From: Roseitalea porphyridii
GTDB taxonomy: Bacteria; Pseudomonadota; Alphaproteobacteria; Rhizobiales; Rhizobiaceae
Length of the DNA stretch: 64,000 bases
Direction of reading: 5' to 3'
Assembly: GCF_004331955.1 (NCBI RefSeq)
Contig: NZ_CP036532.1
Location: forward strand, 2,356,001-2,420,000
Shown: positions 16,466 to 24,867 of the stretch, piece after piece
Numbering within the stretch: the stretch's first letter is position 1
How the letters are laid out: every line of letters starts with the position of its first letter
Program-made: the position numbers and the translations under genes
The notes under the pieces: model-generated
What the model was told of the DNA's origin: nothing
Database searches by the model: none
Seen by the model: only the letters and a program-made list of their open reading frames with translations

Positions 16466-17776
16466 CTACTCCGCCGCCTCCTTGAAGACCGACGGGTTGT
16501 TGGGGTGCTCGGTCCAGTTGCCGTAGTTGGGGTCGATCGGCTTTTTCGTGCGCGGATCGACGCCCGCGATCTGCTCCATGGTGATGCAGTCATCGACCGG
16601 GCAGACATTGACGCACAGATTGCAGCCCACGCACTCCTCGTCGATCACCTCGAACTTGCGCACGCCGTCGACCATGTTGGTGATCGCCTGGTGTGAGGTG
16701 TCCTCGCAGGCGATGTGGCAGCGCCCGCACGAGATGCACAGATCCTGGTTGATCCGCGCCTTGGTGACGTAATTGAGGTTCAGATACTGCCAGTCGGTGA
16801 CGTTGGGCACCGCCATGCCGCGGAAATCCTCGATCCCGGCATGGCCCTTCTCGTCCATCCATGCCTCGAGACCGGCGATCATCTCCTGGACGATCTTGAA
16901 CCCGTAGGTCATCGCCGCCGTGCAGACCTGCACCGTGCCGCACCCGAGCGCGATGAACTCGGCCGCGTCCCGCCATGTGGTGACCCCGCCGATGCCCGAG
17001 ATCGGCAGGCCGCGCGTTTCGGCATCGCGGGCGATCTCGGCGACCATGTTCAGCGCAATCGGTTTCACTGCCGGCCCGCAATAGCCGCCATGCGAACCCT
17101 TGCCGTCGATGGTCGGCTCGGGCGCCATGGAATCAAGGTCGACCGAGACGATCGACGAGATCGTGTTGATCAGCGAGACGGCATCGGCACCGCCGGCCTT
17201 CGCCGCCCGCGCCGGATAGCGGATGTCGGTGATGTTCGGCGTCAGCTTGACGATGACGGGCAGATCGGAGTGCTGCTTGCACCAGCGCGCGACCATCTCG
17301 ATATATTCGGGTACCTGGCCGACGGCCGAGCCCATGCCGCGTTCGCTCATGCCGTGCGGGCAGCCGAAGTTGAGTTCGACCGCGTCCGCGCCGGTCTGCT
17401 CGACGCATTTGAGGATGTTCTTCCAGGGCTCTTCCTCGCACGGCACCATCAGCGAGACGATCATCGCCCGGTCCGGCCAGTTCTTCTTGACCTGTTCGAT
17501 CTCGCGCAGATTGACCTCGAGGTCGCGGTCGGTGATCAGCTCGATGTTGTTCAGGCCCAGAAGCCGCCGGTCCGGCCCCCAGATCGCGCCGTAGCGCGGC
17601 CCGTTGACATTGACGATCGGCGGTCCCGCTTCGCCCAGCGTCTTCCAGACGACGCCGCCCCAGCCGGCCTCGAAGGCGCGCTCGACATTGTACTGCTTGT
17701 CGGTGGGCGGCGCCGAGGCCAGCCAGAAGGGGTTGGGCGAGGAAACGCCGAGAAAGCTGGTTGTGAGGTCTGCCAT
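16466..17776 (-). CDS. preA: NAD-dependent dihydropyrimidine dehydrogenase subunit PreA
   Basis: The 436-residue protein has a dihydroorotate-dehydrogenase-like FMN barrel (about 1-330, with NPFWLASAPPTDK, ELNFGCPHGMSERGMG and GIGGVTTWRDAAEFIALG) and a C-terminal ferredoxin domain with two 4Fe-4S motifs, CISCGRCHIAC and CVGCNLCVNVC. PreA reduces uracil or thymine to the dihydro form; PreT supplies electrons from NADH. Unusually, preA is separated from preT by hicBA, a VOC gene and a repeat, and no RutR-like box was seen directly before it. It may therefore need its own promoter. Confidence 0.95.
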   Translation of the reverse strand: MADLTTSFLGVSSPNPFWLASAPPTDKQYNVERAFEAGWGGVVWKTLGEAGPPIVNVNGPRYGAIWGPDRRLLGLNNIELITDRDLEVNLREIEQVKKNWPDRAMIVSLMVPCEEEPWKNILKCVEQTGADAVELNFGCPHGMSERGMGSAVGQVPEYIEMVARWCKQHSDLPVIVKLTPNITDIRYPARAAKAGGADAVSLINTISSIVSVDLDSMAPEPTIDGKGSHGGYCGPAVKPIALNMVAEIARDAETRGLPISGIGGVTTWRDAAEFIALGCGTVQVCTAAMTYGFKIVQEMIAGLEAWMDEKGHAGIEDFRGMAVPNVTDWQYLNLNYVTKARINQDLCISCGRCHIACEDTSHQAITNMVDGVRKFEVIDEECVGCNLCVNVCPVDDCITMEQIAGVDPRTKKPIDPNYGNWTEHPNNPSVFKEAAE

Positions 17777-17859
17777 GGCGGTCTCCTTCAGGTTTGATGA
17801 GCAGGCGCGCTTGCGCTAGAATGCATCCTATTCCCCATGCCAATCAGGGTTTGTTCCAG

Positions 17860-18090
17860 ATGAGCCGTGAGCACCGATTCACCGTCCAGCTTCGCCCCGA
17901 GCCCGAAGGCGGCTTTACCGTGCTCGTTCCGGCCCTGCCCGAGGTGGTCAGCTACGGCGCTAACGAGGCCGAAGCGATGGCCAATGCCCGCGAGGCGATT
18001 GAGTTGGCGCTTGACGTTCGACGCGATGAAGGCGAGGAGATCCCGGAGGATGTTGCGACACTCATAAGATCGCTTAGCGTCGCCGCCTAG
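17860..18090 (+). CDS. hicB: HicB-family antitoxin
   Basis: This 76-residue protein has the HicB partial RNase H-like fold: FTVQLRPEPEGGFTVLVPALPEVVSYG, then EAMANAREAIELALD. HicB neutralises HicA and often represses the pair's promoter. The ATG at 17860 gives the usual family length; an upstream in-frame ATG would add an unrelated leader. hicA follows after 7 bp. The gene order here is antitoxin first, the reverse of E. coli hicAB. It sits on the plus strand inside the otherwise minus-strand pyrimidine region, which suggests an insertion. Confidence 0.88.
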   Translation: MSREHRFTVQLRPEPEGGFTVLVPALPEVVSYGANEAEAMANAREAIELALDVRRDEGEEIPEDVATLIRSLSVAA

Positions 18091-18097
18091 ACGAGCC

Positions 18098-18328
18098 ATG
18101 GCGCGGCTGCCCCGGGTCAGCGGCAAGGACACGGTTCGTGCACTCGAACGGGCCGGCTTTGAATTGGTTCGCGTTCGCGGCAGCCACCACATGATGCGCA
18201 GGCCTGGCCAAGCCGGTTCGAAGGTCATCGTTCCCGTCCATGGATCACGCACCATTGCGCCCGGAACACTGAGAGACGTGCTCGACAAGGCCGGCCTTTC
18301 CGTCGACGCTTTCGTCGCTCTGCTGTGA
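18098..18328 (+). CDS. hicA: HicA-family mRNA interferase toxin
   Basis: This 76-residue protein has a dsRNA-binding-like fold with the conserved pattern RVSGKDTVRALERAGFELVRVRGSHHMMRR, whose His-containing GSHH includes the presumed catalytic histidine. It continues with VIVPVHGSRTIAPGTLRDVLDKAGLS. HicA toxins cleave mRNA and stop translation. All key residues look intact, so the pair is probably functional. It is adjacent to hicB and convergent with the VOC gene. Confidence 0.9.
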   Translation: MARLPRVSGKDTVRALERAGFELVRVRGSHHMMRRPGQAGSKVIVPVHGSRTIAPGTLRDVLDKAGLSVDAFVALL

Positions 18329-18341
18329 CCGGCCACCATCA

Positions 18342-18716
18342 TCATTGCCCGGCAACCGTCTGCAGCAGGACCAGATTGCCCTCGCTGTCGTGGATCATCG
18401 CCCAGCGCACGCCCGGTTCCCAGGGCGCGTCATCGGGGCCGGAATGGATGTCGACGCCCTTCGATTTCAGATCGTCGCACACCGCGTCGACATCATCGGC
18501 AGCAAGGATCAGCGCCGGCTTGTCCTGCGGCTCGATCGTGGCGCGCTGGTCGAAATGCAGCATGGTGCGCGCGCCGGGTATCGCCATGAAGATCCAGCGG
18601 CTGTCGCCATAAGGCGCATCGCGCTCGACGCTCATGCCCAGAATGTCGCGGTAGAACGCCACGGCCCGCGCCATGTCGACCACGCCGATGGTCTGGAAAT
18701 GGATGTGGGTCAGCAT
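18342..18716 (-). CDS. VOC-superfamily (glyoxalase/bleomycin-resistance fold) protein
   Basis: The 124-residue single-domain protein starts MLTHIHFQTIGVVDMARAVAFYRDILGM and ends HDSEGNLVLLQTVAGQ, as in small VOC metalloenzymes. Probable metal ligands are an N-terminal His in HIHFQT, a His in TMLHFDQ and the late Glu in DSEGN. Its function is not predictable beyond the fold. It lies between preT (upstream, past a repeat) and hicA (convergent), and may be co-transcribed with preT. Confidence 0.75.
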   Translation of the reverse strand: MLTHIHFQTIGVVDMARAVAFYRDILGMSVERDAPYGDSRWIFMAIPGARTMLHFDQRATIEPQDKPALILAADDVDAVCDDLKSKGVDIHSGPDDAPWEPGVRWAMIHDSEGNLVLLQTVAGQ

Positions 18717-18751
18717 GGGCGTGACTTTCGTCGGGCGATTGTGGCGGGCCG

Positions 18752-18907
18752 CCCCCACCCCTCACCCCTCCCCCGCGAGCGTGGGAGGGGGGACATCGAC
18801 ATCACGCGGCCTGACGGCGCTCCGGGCCCGGCGCCGAGGCGGACGAGACAGCGCGCCGCCAAGATCTTCCCTCCCACGCTTGCGGGGGAGGGGTAAGGGG
18901 TGGGGGT
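18752..18907. repeat. ~156-bp inverted-repeat element, copy 2
   Basis: Arms CCCCCACCCCTCACCCCT and its inverted partner AGGGGTAAGGGGTGGGGG bound a core containing GGGGACATCGACATC. It lies between preT and the VOC gene. Core and arms are most like copy 4 at 24592. Confidence 0.9.
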
Positions 18908-18935
18908 ACCAGGTACCGACCGGTAAACCACCACC

Positions 18936-20285
18936 CTACCCCGTCAGCGCTTCGTGGATGGATGCCGCAGCGATCTTGCCGTCCTCGACCGCGACCACGG
19001 TCAGATCATCGCCGCCTTCGATGCAGTCGCCACCGGCCCAGATCTTGGCGTGCGAGGTCTTCCGGTAGGCGTCGGTCACCAGCCGCCCCCGGGCCAGTTC
19101 CAGATCGACACCGCCGAACAGCCCCTCGACCGGTTTCTGGCCGATCGCCTTGAACACCTGATCGGCGGGCAGCGTCACCGTTTCGCCGGTGCCGGAGAGC
19201 GTCCCGTTCATTGCCGTGTATTCGAGCGTAATGCCGGTCACCTCTCCAGCCTCGTTGCGCTGAAGCGCCTGCGGCTGCAGCCAGTGGCGGATGGTCACTC
19301 CGTGCGTCTGGGCGACGTCCTGTTCGTATTGCGAGGCGTTCATCTGCTCGGGTCCGCGCCGGTAGCAGATCGTCACTGTCTCAGCGCCCAGAAGCTTGGT
19401 CTGCACGGCCACGTCGATCGCCGTCATGCCGCCGCCGATGACGACGATGTTGCGTCCGACCGGCAGCGTCGACAGATCGTCGGTCTGCCGGAGCCGCTCG
19501 ATATAGGCGACCGCGTCCAGGCAGTTGTCGGCATCGTCGCCTTCAAGGCCGAGATCGTTGACGCCCGGCAGGCCCATCCCGAGGAAAACCGCGTCATGGT
19601 CGCTCGCCAGTTCGCCCAGCGTGATGTCGCGGCCGAGAGCCGAGCCGTGCTTGACGGTGATGCCGCCGATGCCCAGGATGAAGTCGACCTCCTCCTGCGC
19701 GAAACCGTTCGTCGTCTTGTAGGCCGCGATGCCGTGCTCGTTCAGACCGCCCGGTTTCTGCCGCGCCTCGAAGATCGTCACGTCATGACCCCGTCGCGCA
19801 AGCGCATGCGCGCAGGACAGGCCGGCCGGCCCGGCGCCGACCACGGCGACGGATTTTCCGGTCGGTGCCGCCCGCTCATAGGGGTGGCGATCCACCGTCT
19901 CCATGAAGTTGTCGGTCGCGAACCGCTGTAACTGGCCGATCTTGACCGGCTTGCCCTCGGCCACCTCGCGCACGCACACTTCCTCGCACAGCGTCTCGGT
20001 CGGGCACACGCGCGCGCACATGCCGCCCAGAATGTTCTGGTCGAAGATGGTCTTGGCCGCGCCGTTCGGATTGCCGGTCGAAATCTGCCGGATGAACAGC
20101 GGAATGTCGATGGAGGTCGGACACGCCTGCATGCACGGCGCGTCGTAGCAGAAATAGCACCGGTCGGCCTCGACGACGGCCTCGTGCCGATCGAGCGGTT
20201 CGTGCAGATCGTCAAAGTTTTCGGAATACTGGCTGGCCGGCAAACGCCCGGCCTGAATGTCCGGTGACAGTCGGTCTTGCGCCAT
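18936..20285 (-). CDS. preT: NAD-dependent dihydropyrimidine dehydrogenase subunit PreT
   Basis: This 449-residue protein resembles the glutamate-synthase small subunit. N-terminal cysteine motifs (CYFCYDAPCMQACPT, then GGMCARVCPTETLCEEVC) bind two 4Fe-4S clusters. An FAD site VAVVGAGPAGLSCAHALARRG and an NAD site IVVIGGGMTAIDVA follow, with a final GGDCIEGGDDLTVVAVEDGKIAA. It oxidises NADH and passes electrons to PreA. I chose the ATG at 20285 because GGAGGGAG lies upstream; an earlier in-frame start would overlap the regulatory region. A RutR-like box lies 80 bp upstream. Confidence 0.95.
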   Translation of the reverse strand: MAQDRLSPDIQAGRLPASQYSENFDDLHEPLDRHEAVVEADRCYFCYDAPCMQACPTSIDIPLFIRQISTGNPNGAAKTIFDQNILGGMCARVCPTETLCEEVCVREVAEGKPVKIGQLQRFATDNFMETVDRHPYERAAPTGKSVAVVGAGPAGLSCAHALARRGHDVTIFEARQKPGGLNEHGIAAYKTTNGFAQEEVDFILGIGGITVKHGSALGRDITLGELASDHDAVFLGMGLPGVNDLGLEGDDADNCLDAVAYIERLRQTDDLSTLPVGRNIVVIGGGMTAIDVAVQTKLLGAETVTICYRRGPEQMNASQYEQDVAQTHGVTIRHWLQPQALQRNEAGEVTGITLEYTAMNGTLSGTGETVTLPADQVFKAIGQKPVEGLFGGVDLELARGRLVTDAYRKTSHAKIWAGGDCIEGGDDLTVVAVEDGKIAAASIHEALTG

Positions 20286-20364
20286 GGCGCGGATCTCCCT
20301 CCGAGAACCCCGGGCTTCGCGGCTCTTGCCGGCCGCCGGCCCTTTCGAGGAAGCTTTCAATAAT

Positions 20365-20380
20365 TTGATCAAAAGGTCAA
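20365..20380. promoter_or_regulatory. RutR-like box before preT
   Basis: TTGATCAAAAGGTCAA matches the RutR consensus TTGACCAnnTGGTCAA at 12 of the 14 fixed positions. It lies in AT-rich DNA 80 bp upstream of the preT start. RutR represses pyrimidine-use genes and is released by uracil or thymine; rutR itself is at 30405. Confidence 0.72.
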
Positions 20381-20415
20381 ATTTTTTCTGAAGCTGTTTC
20401 TGACACGCTTCTCCA

Positions 20416-20480
20416 CGTCATTCCGGGACTTGAATCCGGAGTTCATTTCGCGGTCCTGACCCGTGGATTCCGGAATGACG
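20416..20480. repeat. Palindromic repeat of the CGTCATTCCGG type, copy 1
   Basis: Begins CGTCATTCCGGGACTTGA and ends with the inverted GGATTCCGGAATGACG. A related copy is at 31059-31135. It lies between the preT regulatory region and the binding-protein terminator. Confidence 0.75.
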
Positions 20481-20513
20481 CCGTGTGAATGCCGCGATGA
20501 CGCGCCATTGCGC

Positions 20514-20544
20514 AAAAAAGGCCGCCCCGCCGGGCGGGACGGCC
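20514..20544 (-). terminator. Rho-independent terminator after pyrimidine-type ABC binding-protein gene
   Basis: On the minus strand, a GC-rich hairpin with arms GGCCGTCCCGCCC and GGGCGGGGCGGCC is followed by a six-T run. It lies 26 bp after the end of the binding-protein gene and should end the long mmsA-to-binding-protein transcription unit. Confidence 0.85.
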
Positions 20545-20570
20545 TTTGCGGATCGAATTGCCGCGATCGA

Positions 20571-21569
20571 TTACATGCCGCGCACCTTCTCCATGACGGC
20601 ATCGGTCCAGGCGCCTTCGGGCGCTTCGGTGATCACCGGATCGGAACCGCCCGACAGCAGCGAGTCGACCGTGGTGCCGGCGGCCGAGACGTCGAGCGTG
20701 CCGTCGGACTCGCCGACCAGCTTGCAGATCTCGCCGACCATGCGCACTTGGTGCTCCATCGTCTGGGCGCCCGTCGCATCGTTCTCCAGAACGATCTCGG
20801 CGGCTTCCTCCTGGTTCTCGCAGGCATACTCCCAGCCGCGCATCGAGGCCGCGACGAAGCTCGCCAGCTTGTCGACCATGGCCGGGTCCTCGAGGTTCTC
20901 CTCGGTCGTGTAGAGCCCGTCCTCGAGCGTCGCCACGCCCTGGTCGGTATAGTTGAACACGACCAGATCGTCCGGCGAGAAGCCCGCGTCGATGACCTGC
21001 CAGTACTCGTTGTAGGTCATCGTGGAGATGCAGTCGGCCTGCTCCTGGATCAGCGGGTCGACGTTGAAGCCCTGACGCAGGACCTCGACGCCGTCATCGC
21101 CGCCCTCGGTCGGAATGCCGAGCTGGCTCATCCACGACAGGAACGGGAACTCGTTGCCCGCAAACCACACGCCCAGCGTCTTGCCGCGGAAGTCCTCGGG
21201 GCTCTCGATGCCCGTCTCGGCGCGGCAGGTCAGCATCATGCCCGAACGCTCGAACGGCTGGGCGATGTTGACGAGCGGCACGCCCTTCTCGCGCGCGGCG
21301 AGCGCGGCCGGCATCCACTCGACGATCACGTCGGCGCCACCGCCGGCGATCACCTGCGGCGGGGCGATGTCCGGCCCGCCCGGATTGATCGTCACGTCGA
21401 GCCCGGCTTCCTCGTAGAAGCCCTTGTCCTTGGCGACGTAGTAGCCGGCGAACTGGCCCTGCGTGACCCATTTGAGCTGCAGCGTCAGTTCGTTGTTCTG
21501 GGCGTTGGCGGCCGAGGTGGCGACCAGCGCCATCGCGGTCCCGGCGGTCAGTGCAATCCATTTGCGCAT
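20571..21569 (-). CDS. NMT1/THI5-like ABC transporter substrate-binding protein
   Basis: This 332-residue protein has a signal peptide (MRKWIALTAGTAMALVATSAANA, cleavage near residue 23). The mature start QNNELTLQLKWVTQGQFAGYYVAKDKGFYEEAGLDV is the hallmark of the NMT1/Thi5-like family, which binds pyrimidine-like compounds. Located in a pyrimidine catabolic operon, it most likely delivers uracil, thymine or a hydropyrimidine to the two permeases upstream. GGGAG precedes the ATG at 21569. It is the last gene before a strong terminator. Confidence 0.88.
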   Translation of the reverse strand: MRKWIALTAGTAMALVATSAANAQNNELTLQLKWVTQGQFAGYYVAKDKGFYEEAGLDVTINPGGPDIAPPQVIAGGGADVIVEWMPAALAAREKGVPLVNIAQPFERSGMMLTCRAETGIESPEDFRGKTLGVWFAGNEFPFLSWMSQLGIPTEGGDDGVEVLRQGFNVDPLIQEQADCISTMTYNEYWQVIDAGFSPDDLVVFNYTDQGVATLEDGLYTTEENLEDPAMVDKLASFVAASMRGWEYACENQEEAAEIVLENDATGAQTMEHQVRMVGEICKLVGESDGTLDVSAAGTTVDSLLSGGSDPVITEAPEGAWTDAVMEKVRGM

Positions 21570-21625
21570 TTTTGGTTCTCCCTGTTTGCTCATGGACATT
21601 TCGAATTTGGCACCCTCATCCCGTC

Positions 21626-22498
21626 TTATGGTCGCTCGCTTCGCATCGACGGGTGCCAGAACGTCACCGACCGCTCGATCAGGGCTATCAGGCCATAGGA
21701 GAGCGAGCCGGCCAGCGCGGCGACGAATATCGTGGCCCATACCATGTCGACATTGAGCCGTCCGATCTCGGCGGAGATGCGGAAGCCCATGCCGACGATG
21801 GGCGTGCCGAAGAATTCTGCGACGATCGCGCCGATCAGCGCAAGCGTCGAATTGATCTTCAAGGCATTGAAGATGAAGGGCATCGCCGCCGGAAGCCGCA
21901 GCTTGATCAGCGACTGGGTGCGCGTGGACGCATAGGTGTGCATCAGGTCGCGCTCCATGTGCCCGGCCGCGTTCAACCCAGCGACCGTGTTCACCAGCAT
22001 CGGAAAGAAGGTCATCACCACGACGACGGCGGCCTTGGACTGCCAGTCGAAACCGAACCACATCACCATGATCGGCGCGATGCCGATGATCGGCAGCGCC
22101 GAGACCAGATTGCCGATCGGCAACACGCCCGCCTTCCAGAACGGCGACCGGTCGACAAGCACGGCGACAGCAAAGCCGAGCGAACAGCCGATGACGTAGC
22201 CCGACAGGACGCCCTTCAGATAGGTCTGCACGAAGTCGGCCCACAGCGTCGGGACCGAGTTCGTCACCTGATCCCAGATCATCGACGGCGGCGGCAGGAT
22301 AACCGGCGGCACGTCGAGCCCGCGCGTGATCCCCTCCCACAGCGCCAGGATTGCCGCGCCGAACAGCACCGGGATGGCGAGGTTCACCACCATCTTCATC
22401 GCCCCGGTCTCCGGCTTTAGCGCGGCCAGCCGCGTGTTGGTGTACCAGGCGGCAAGCCAGAACACGATCGCGGCGACAAGAAGCGTCGTGTCGGTCAT
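21626..22498 (-). CDS. ABC transporter permease (SsuC/ThiX-type), pyrimidine uptake
   Basis: This 290-residue inner-membrane protein has about six to seven helices. A central permease domain carries the EAA-type loop MERDLMHTYASTRTQSLIKLRLPAAMPFIF and the periplasmic-side motif VPPVILPPPSMIWDQV typical of the nitrate/sulfonate/taurine family. The ATG at 22498 avoids a longer frame running through the repeat at 22531-22686. It pairs with a second permease across that repeat, so the transporter is a heterodimeric channel. Confidence 0.88.
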   Translation of the reverse strand: MTDTTLLVAAIVFWLAAWYTNTRLAALKPETGAMKMVVNLAIPVLFGAAILALWEGITRGLDVPPVILPPPSMIWDQVTNSVPTLWADFVQTYLKGVLSGYVIGCSLGFAVAVLVDRSPFWKAGVLPIGNLVSALPIIGIAPIMVMWFGFDWQSKAAVVVVMTFFPMLVNTVAGLNAAGHMERDLMHTYASTRTQSLIKLRLPAAMPFIFNALKINSTLALIGAIVAEFFGTPIVGMGFRISAEIGRLNVDMVWATIFVAALAGSLSYGLIALIERSVTFWHPSMRSERP

Positions 22499-22530
22499 GC
22501 GGGAGACCTTCCGGAAGCGGCGGAGCCTCG

Positions 22531-22686
22531 CCCCCACCCCGCACCCCTCCCCCATGAATGTGGGAGGGAGGACATCGAGATCCCGCAATCTGACGACGCT
22601 CCGAGTCCGGCGCGATGCAGCCGGGAAACGCGTGGTGACGAGGTCCTCCCTCCCACGCTTGCGGGGGAGGGATGAAGGGTGGGGGT
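22531..22686. repeat. ~156-bp inverted-repeat element, copy 3
   Basis: This copy sits between the two ABC permease genes. Arms CCCCCACCCC.../...GGGTGGGGG are conserved; one inner arm has ATGAATGTGGGAGGG, the other the CGCTTGCGGGGGAGGG variant, so the copy mixes both arm types. Confidence 0.9.
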
Positions 22687-22700
22687 AACGATCGCGCCGT

Positions 22701-23579
22701 TCACGCCGCCACCTCCTTGACGCCCATGCGCGCATTGACCCGTGCGCCGATCCAGCCGATCAGCCCGACCAGCAGCCCGGCCATGATCGCGGCGACGATC
22801 AGCGCCGACCAGATCTGCACGGTCTGCCCGTAATAGGACCCCGCCAGCAGCCGCGCGCCTAGCCCGGCGACCGCGCCGGTCGGCAGCTCGCCGACGATCG
22901 CGCCGACGAGGCTCGCGGCAATGCCGATCTTCATCGAGGTGAACAGGAACGGCACCGAGGACGGCCAGCGCAGCTTCCAGAATGTCTGCGTCCGGTTCGC
23001 CGAATAGGTCCGCATCAGGTCCAGATGCATCGTCTCTGGCGAGCGCAGCCCCTTCACCATGCCGACCGCGACGGGGAAGAACGAAAGATAGGTCGAGATC
23101 AACGCCTTGGGCAGCAGCCCCGTCACGCCGACCGAGTTGAAGACGACGATGATCATCGGCGCCAGCGCCAGGATCGGGATCGTCTGCGAGGTGATGATCC
23201 ACGGCATCATCGACTTGTCGAGCACGCGCGAATGGACGATGCCAACCGCCAGCGCGATGCCGAGCGCGGTACCAAGCACGAAGCCCAGCAACGTCGCCGA
23301 CAGGGTGATCCAGGCATGATGGATCAGCGAGCGCTTGGAGGTGACGGGTTTCATCACCGTCGTGTCCCAGATCTCGACCGCCACCTGATGGGGCGCCGGC
23401 AGAACGGGGCGCTGCTGGGCCATGGTCAGCGGGATGATTTCGGTGAGGGTCAGCGTCTCGCCGCTCCGCTCGGCGCGATTTTGTTCGAACGGCGCGTTCA
23501 GGAACATCGCGGCCAGATACCAGACGCCGATGATCACGGCGACGACCGTGGCGATCGGGATCAGGCGCGCGCGGATCAT
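22701..23579 (-). CDS. ABC transporter permease (SsuC/ThiX-type), second subunit
   Basis: This 292-residue membrane protein begins MIRARLIPIATVVAVIIGVWYLAAMF. Its permease core has IIVVFNSVGVTGLLPKALISTYLSFFPVAVGMVKGLRS and the coupling loop MRTYSANRTQTFWKLRWPSSVPFLF. The first periplasmic region (LNAPFEQNRAERSGETLTLTEI) is somewhat long. I chose the ATG at 23579 with AAGGA about 7 bp upstream; a TTG two codons earlier is possible. It works with the other permease, the ATPase and the binding protein. Confidence 0.87.
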   Translation of the reverse strand: MIRARLIPIATVVAVIIGVWYLAAMFLNAPFEQNRAERSGETLTLTEIIPLTMAQQRPVLPAPHQVAVEIWDTTVMKPVTSKRSLIHHAWITLSATLLGFVLGTALGIALAVGIVHSRVLDKSMMPWIITSQTIPILALAPMIIVVFNSVGVTGLLPKALISTYLSFFPVAVGMVKGLRSPETMHLDLMRTYSANRTQTFWKLRWPSSVPFLFTSMKIGIAASLVGAIVGELPTGAVAGLGARLLAGSYYGQTVQIWSALIVAAIMAGLLVGLIGWIGARVNARMGVKEVAA

Positions 23580-23589
23580 CGGCAATCCT

Positions 23590-23758
23590 TGGCTGTTCCC
23601 TCGCCCCGCTTGCGGGGAGAGGGATACGAAGACCGCGCAAGCAGGGCGCGCGCTGGTCGCAGTTGGGTGAGGGGGAATCCGTCGCGCCGCCCCTCATCCG
23701 CCCTCGCTCTGCTCGGGCACCTTCTCCCCGTCCAGCGGGGCGAAGGGGTAAGTCGTGC
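23590..23758. repeat. Palindromic repeat of the CTCGCCCCGCTTGCGGGG family
   Basis: The sequence holds CCCTCGCCCCGCTTGCGGGG, GGTCGCAGTTGGGTGAGGGG and a second hairpin CTTCTCCCCGTCCAGCGGGG. The same motifs recur at 26834-26964 and within the DUF559 gene region, so this family differs from the 156-bp element. It fills the gap between the ATPase and permease genes. Confidence 0.75.
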
Positions 23759-23765
23759 CGTACCC

Positions 23766-24563
23766 TCAATCATACGCATGCCCCGCCGCCAGCCCTTCGC
23801 GGACGCGATGGGCGATTTCCAGAAATCTGGGATCCTCGCGAATGTCGAGCGGTCTGTCCTGCCCCAGATCGCAGTCGATGATTTCGTGAATGCGTCCCGG
23901 ACGCGGGCTCATCACCACGATCCGCGTCGAAAGATACACCGCCTCGGGGATCGAGTGCGTGACGAAGACGATCGTCTTGTTGGTCCGCGCCCAAAGCTTC
24001 AGAAGCTGCACGTTCAGATGATCGCGCACGATCTCGTCCAGGGCCCCGAACGGCTCGTCCATCAGCAGCATGTCCGGCTGCACGGCAAGCGCACGGGCGA
24101 TCGAGGCCCGCTGCTGCATGCCGCCCGAAAGCTGCCAGGGAAACTTCTTCTCGAACCCGGCAAGATCGACCAGTTCGAGGTTCTCGGCGACGCGCTTGTT
24201 CCGCTCGGCCTTCGAAAGCCCCATCACCTCGAGCGGCAGCGCGACGTTGTCGGAGATCGTCCGCCACGGAAACAACGCGGCGGCCTGGAACACATAGCCA
24301 TAGGCGCGCTTGAGCCGGGCTTCGTGCGGCGTGAGCCCATTGACAGTGATCGACCCGCCAGTCGGGTGCTCCAGATCGGCGATGACACGCAGAAGCGTGG
24401 TCTTGCCGCAGCCCGAGGGGCCGATCAGCGAGACGAACTCGCCTTTCTGGATGTCGAGCGTGATGTCCGACAGGGCGTGCACCGGCCCGTCATTGGTCTG
24501 GAACACCAGATCGAGATTGTCGGCGGCGATGACCGTTTCCGATTGGGGCGACGGGGAGAGCAT
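23766..24563 (-). CDS. ABC transporter ATPase (SsuB/ThiZ-type), pyrimidine uptake
   Basis: The 265-residue ATPase has Walker A GPSGCGKTT, Q-loop VFQAAALFPWRTI, signature LSGGMQQRASIARALA, Walker B LLLMDEPFGALDEI and H-loop FVTHSIPEAVYLS. Its closest kin are nitrate/sulfonate/taurine and thiamine-precursor transporter ATPases. It lies downstream of dihydropyrimidinase past a 304-bp gap with a repeat, and upstream of two permeases and the binding protein. Gene content points to pyrimidine-related uptake. Confidence 0.9.
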   Translation of the reverse strand: MLSPSPQSETVIAADNLDLVFQTNDGPVHALSDITLDIQKGEFVSLIGPSGCGKTTLLRVIADLEHPTGGSITVNGLTPHEARLKRAYGYVFQAAALFPWRTISDNVALPLEVMGLSKAERNKRVAENLELVDLAGFEKKFPWQLSGGMQQRASIARALAVQPDMLLMDEPFGALDEIVRDHLNVQLLKLWARTNKTIVFVTHSIPEAVYLSTRIVVMSPRPGRIHEIIDCDLGQDRPLDIREDPRFLEIAHRVREGLAAGHAYD

Positions 24564-24591
24564 CTATGGTCTCCCTCCCGATCGAGGCAGG

Positions 24592-24750
24592 AACCCCCAC
24601 CCCTCACCCCTCCCCCGCAAGCGTGGGAGGGGGGACATCGACATCCCGCAATCTGACAACGCTCCGGGCCAGGCGCCAAGGCCGACAAGACGGCGCGGTG
24701 CCGAGGTCTTCCCTCCCACGCTTGCGGGGGAGGGATGAAGGGTGGGGGTT
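24592..24750. repeat. ~156-bp inverted-repeat element, copy 4
   Basis: Arms AACCCCCACCCCTCACCCCT and inverted ATGAAGGGTGGGGGTT. Begins only 28 bp upstream of the ATPase start, so it may affect expression of the transporter genes relative to the catabolic genes. The rest of the 24564-24867 gap shows nothing recognisable. Confidence 0.9.
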
Positions 24751-24867
24751 GAAATCGTGTCGGTCATGCCAGGCGCCCTAGGCAATCGGTGGAGCCACGC
24801 CCCACATCGCGTGACCGATCATGGATGGGGGCACGATCCGTGCGGAAGATGGTCACAACGCCAGCCA

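Noticed and set aside
21570-21593. Longer start for the Thi5-like binding protein (MSKQGEPKMRKW)
   Set aside because: It would put eight polar residues before the signal peptide; GGGAG is well placed for the ATG at 21569.
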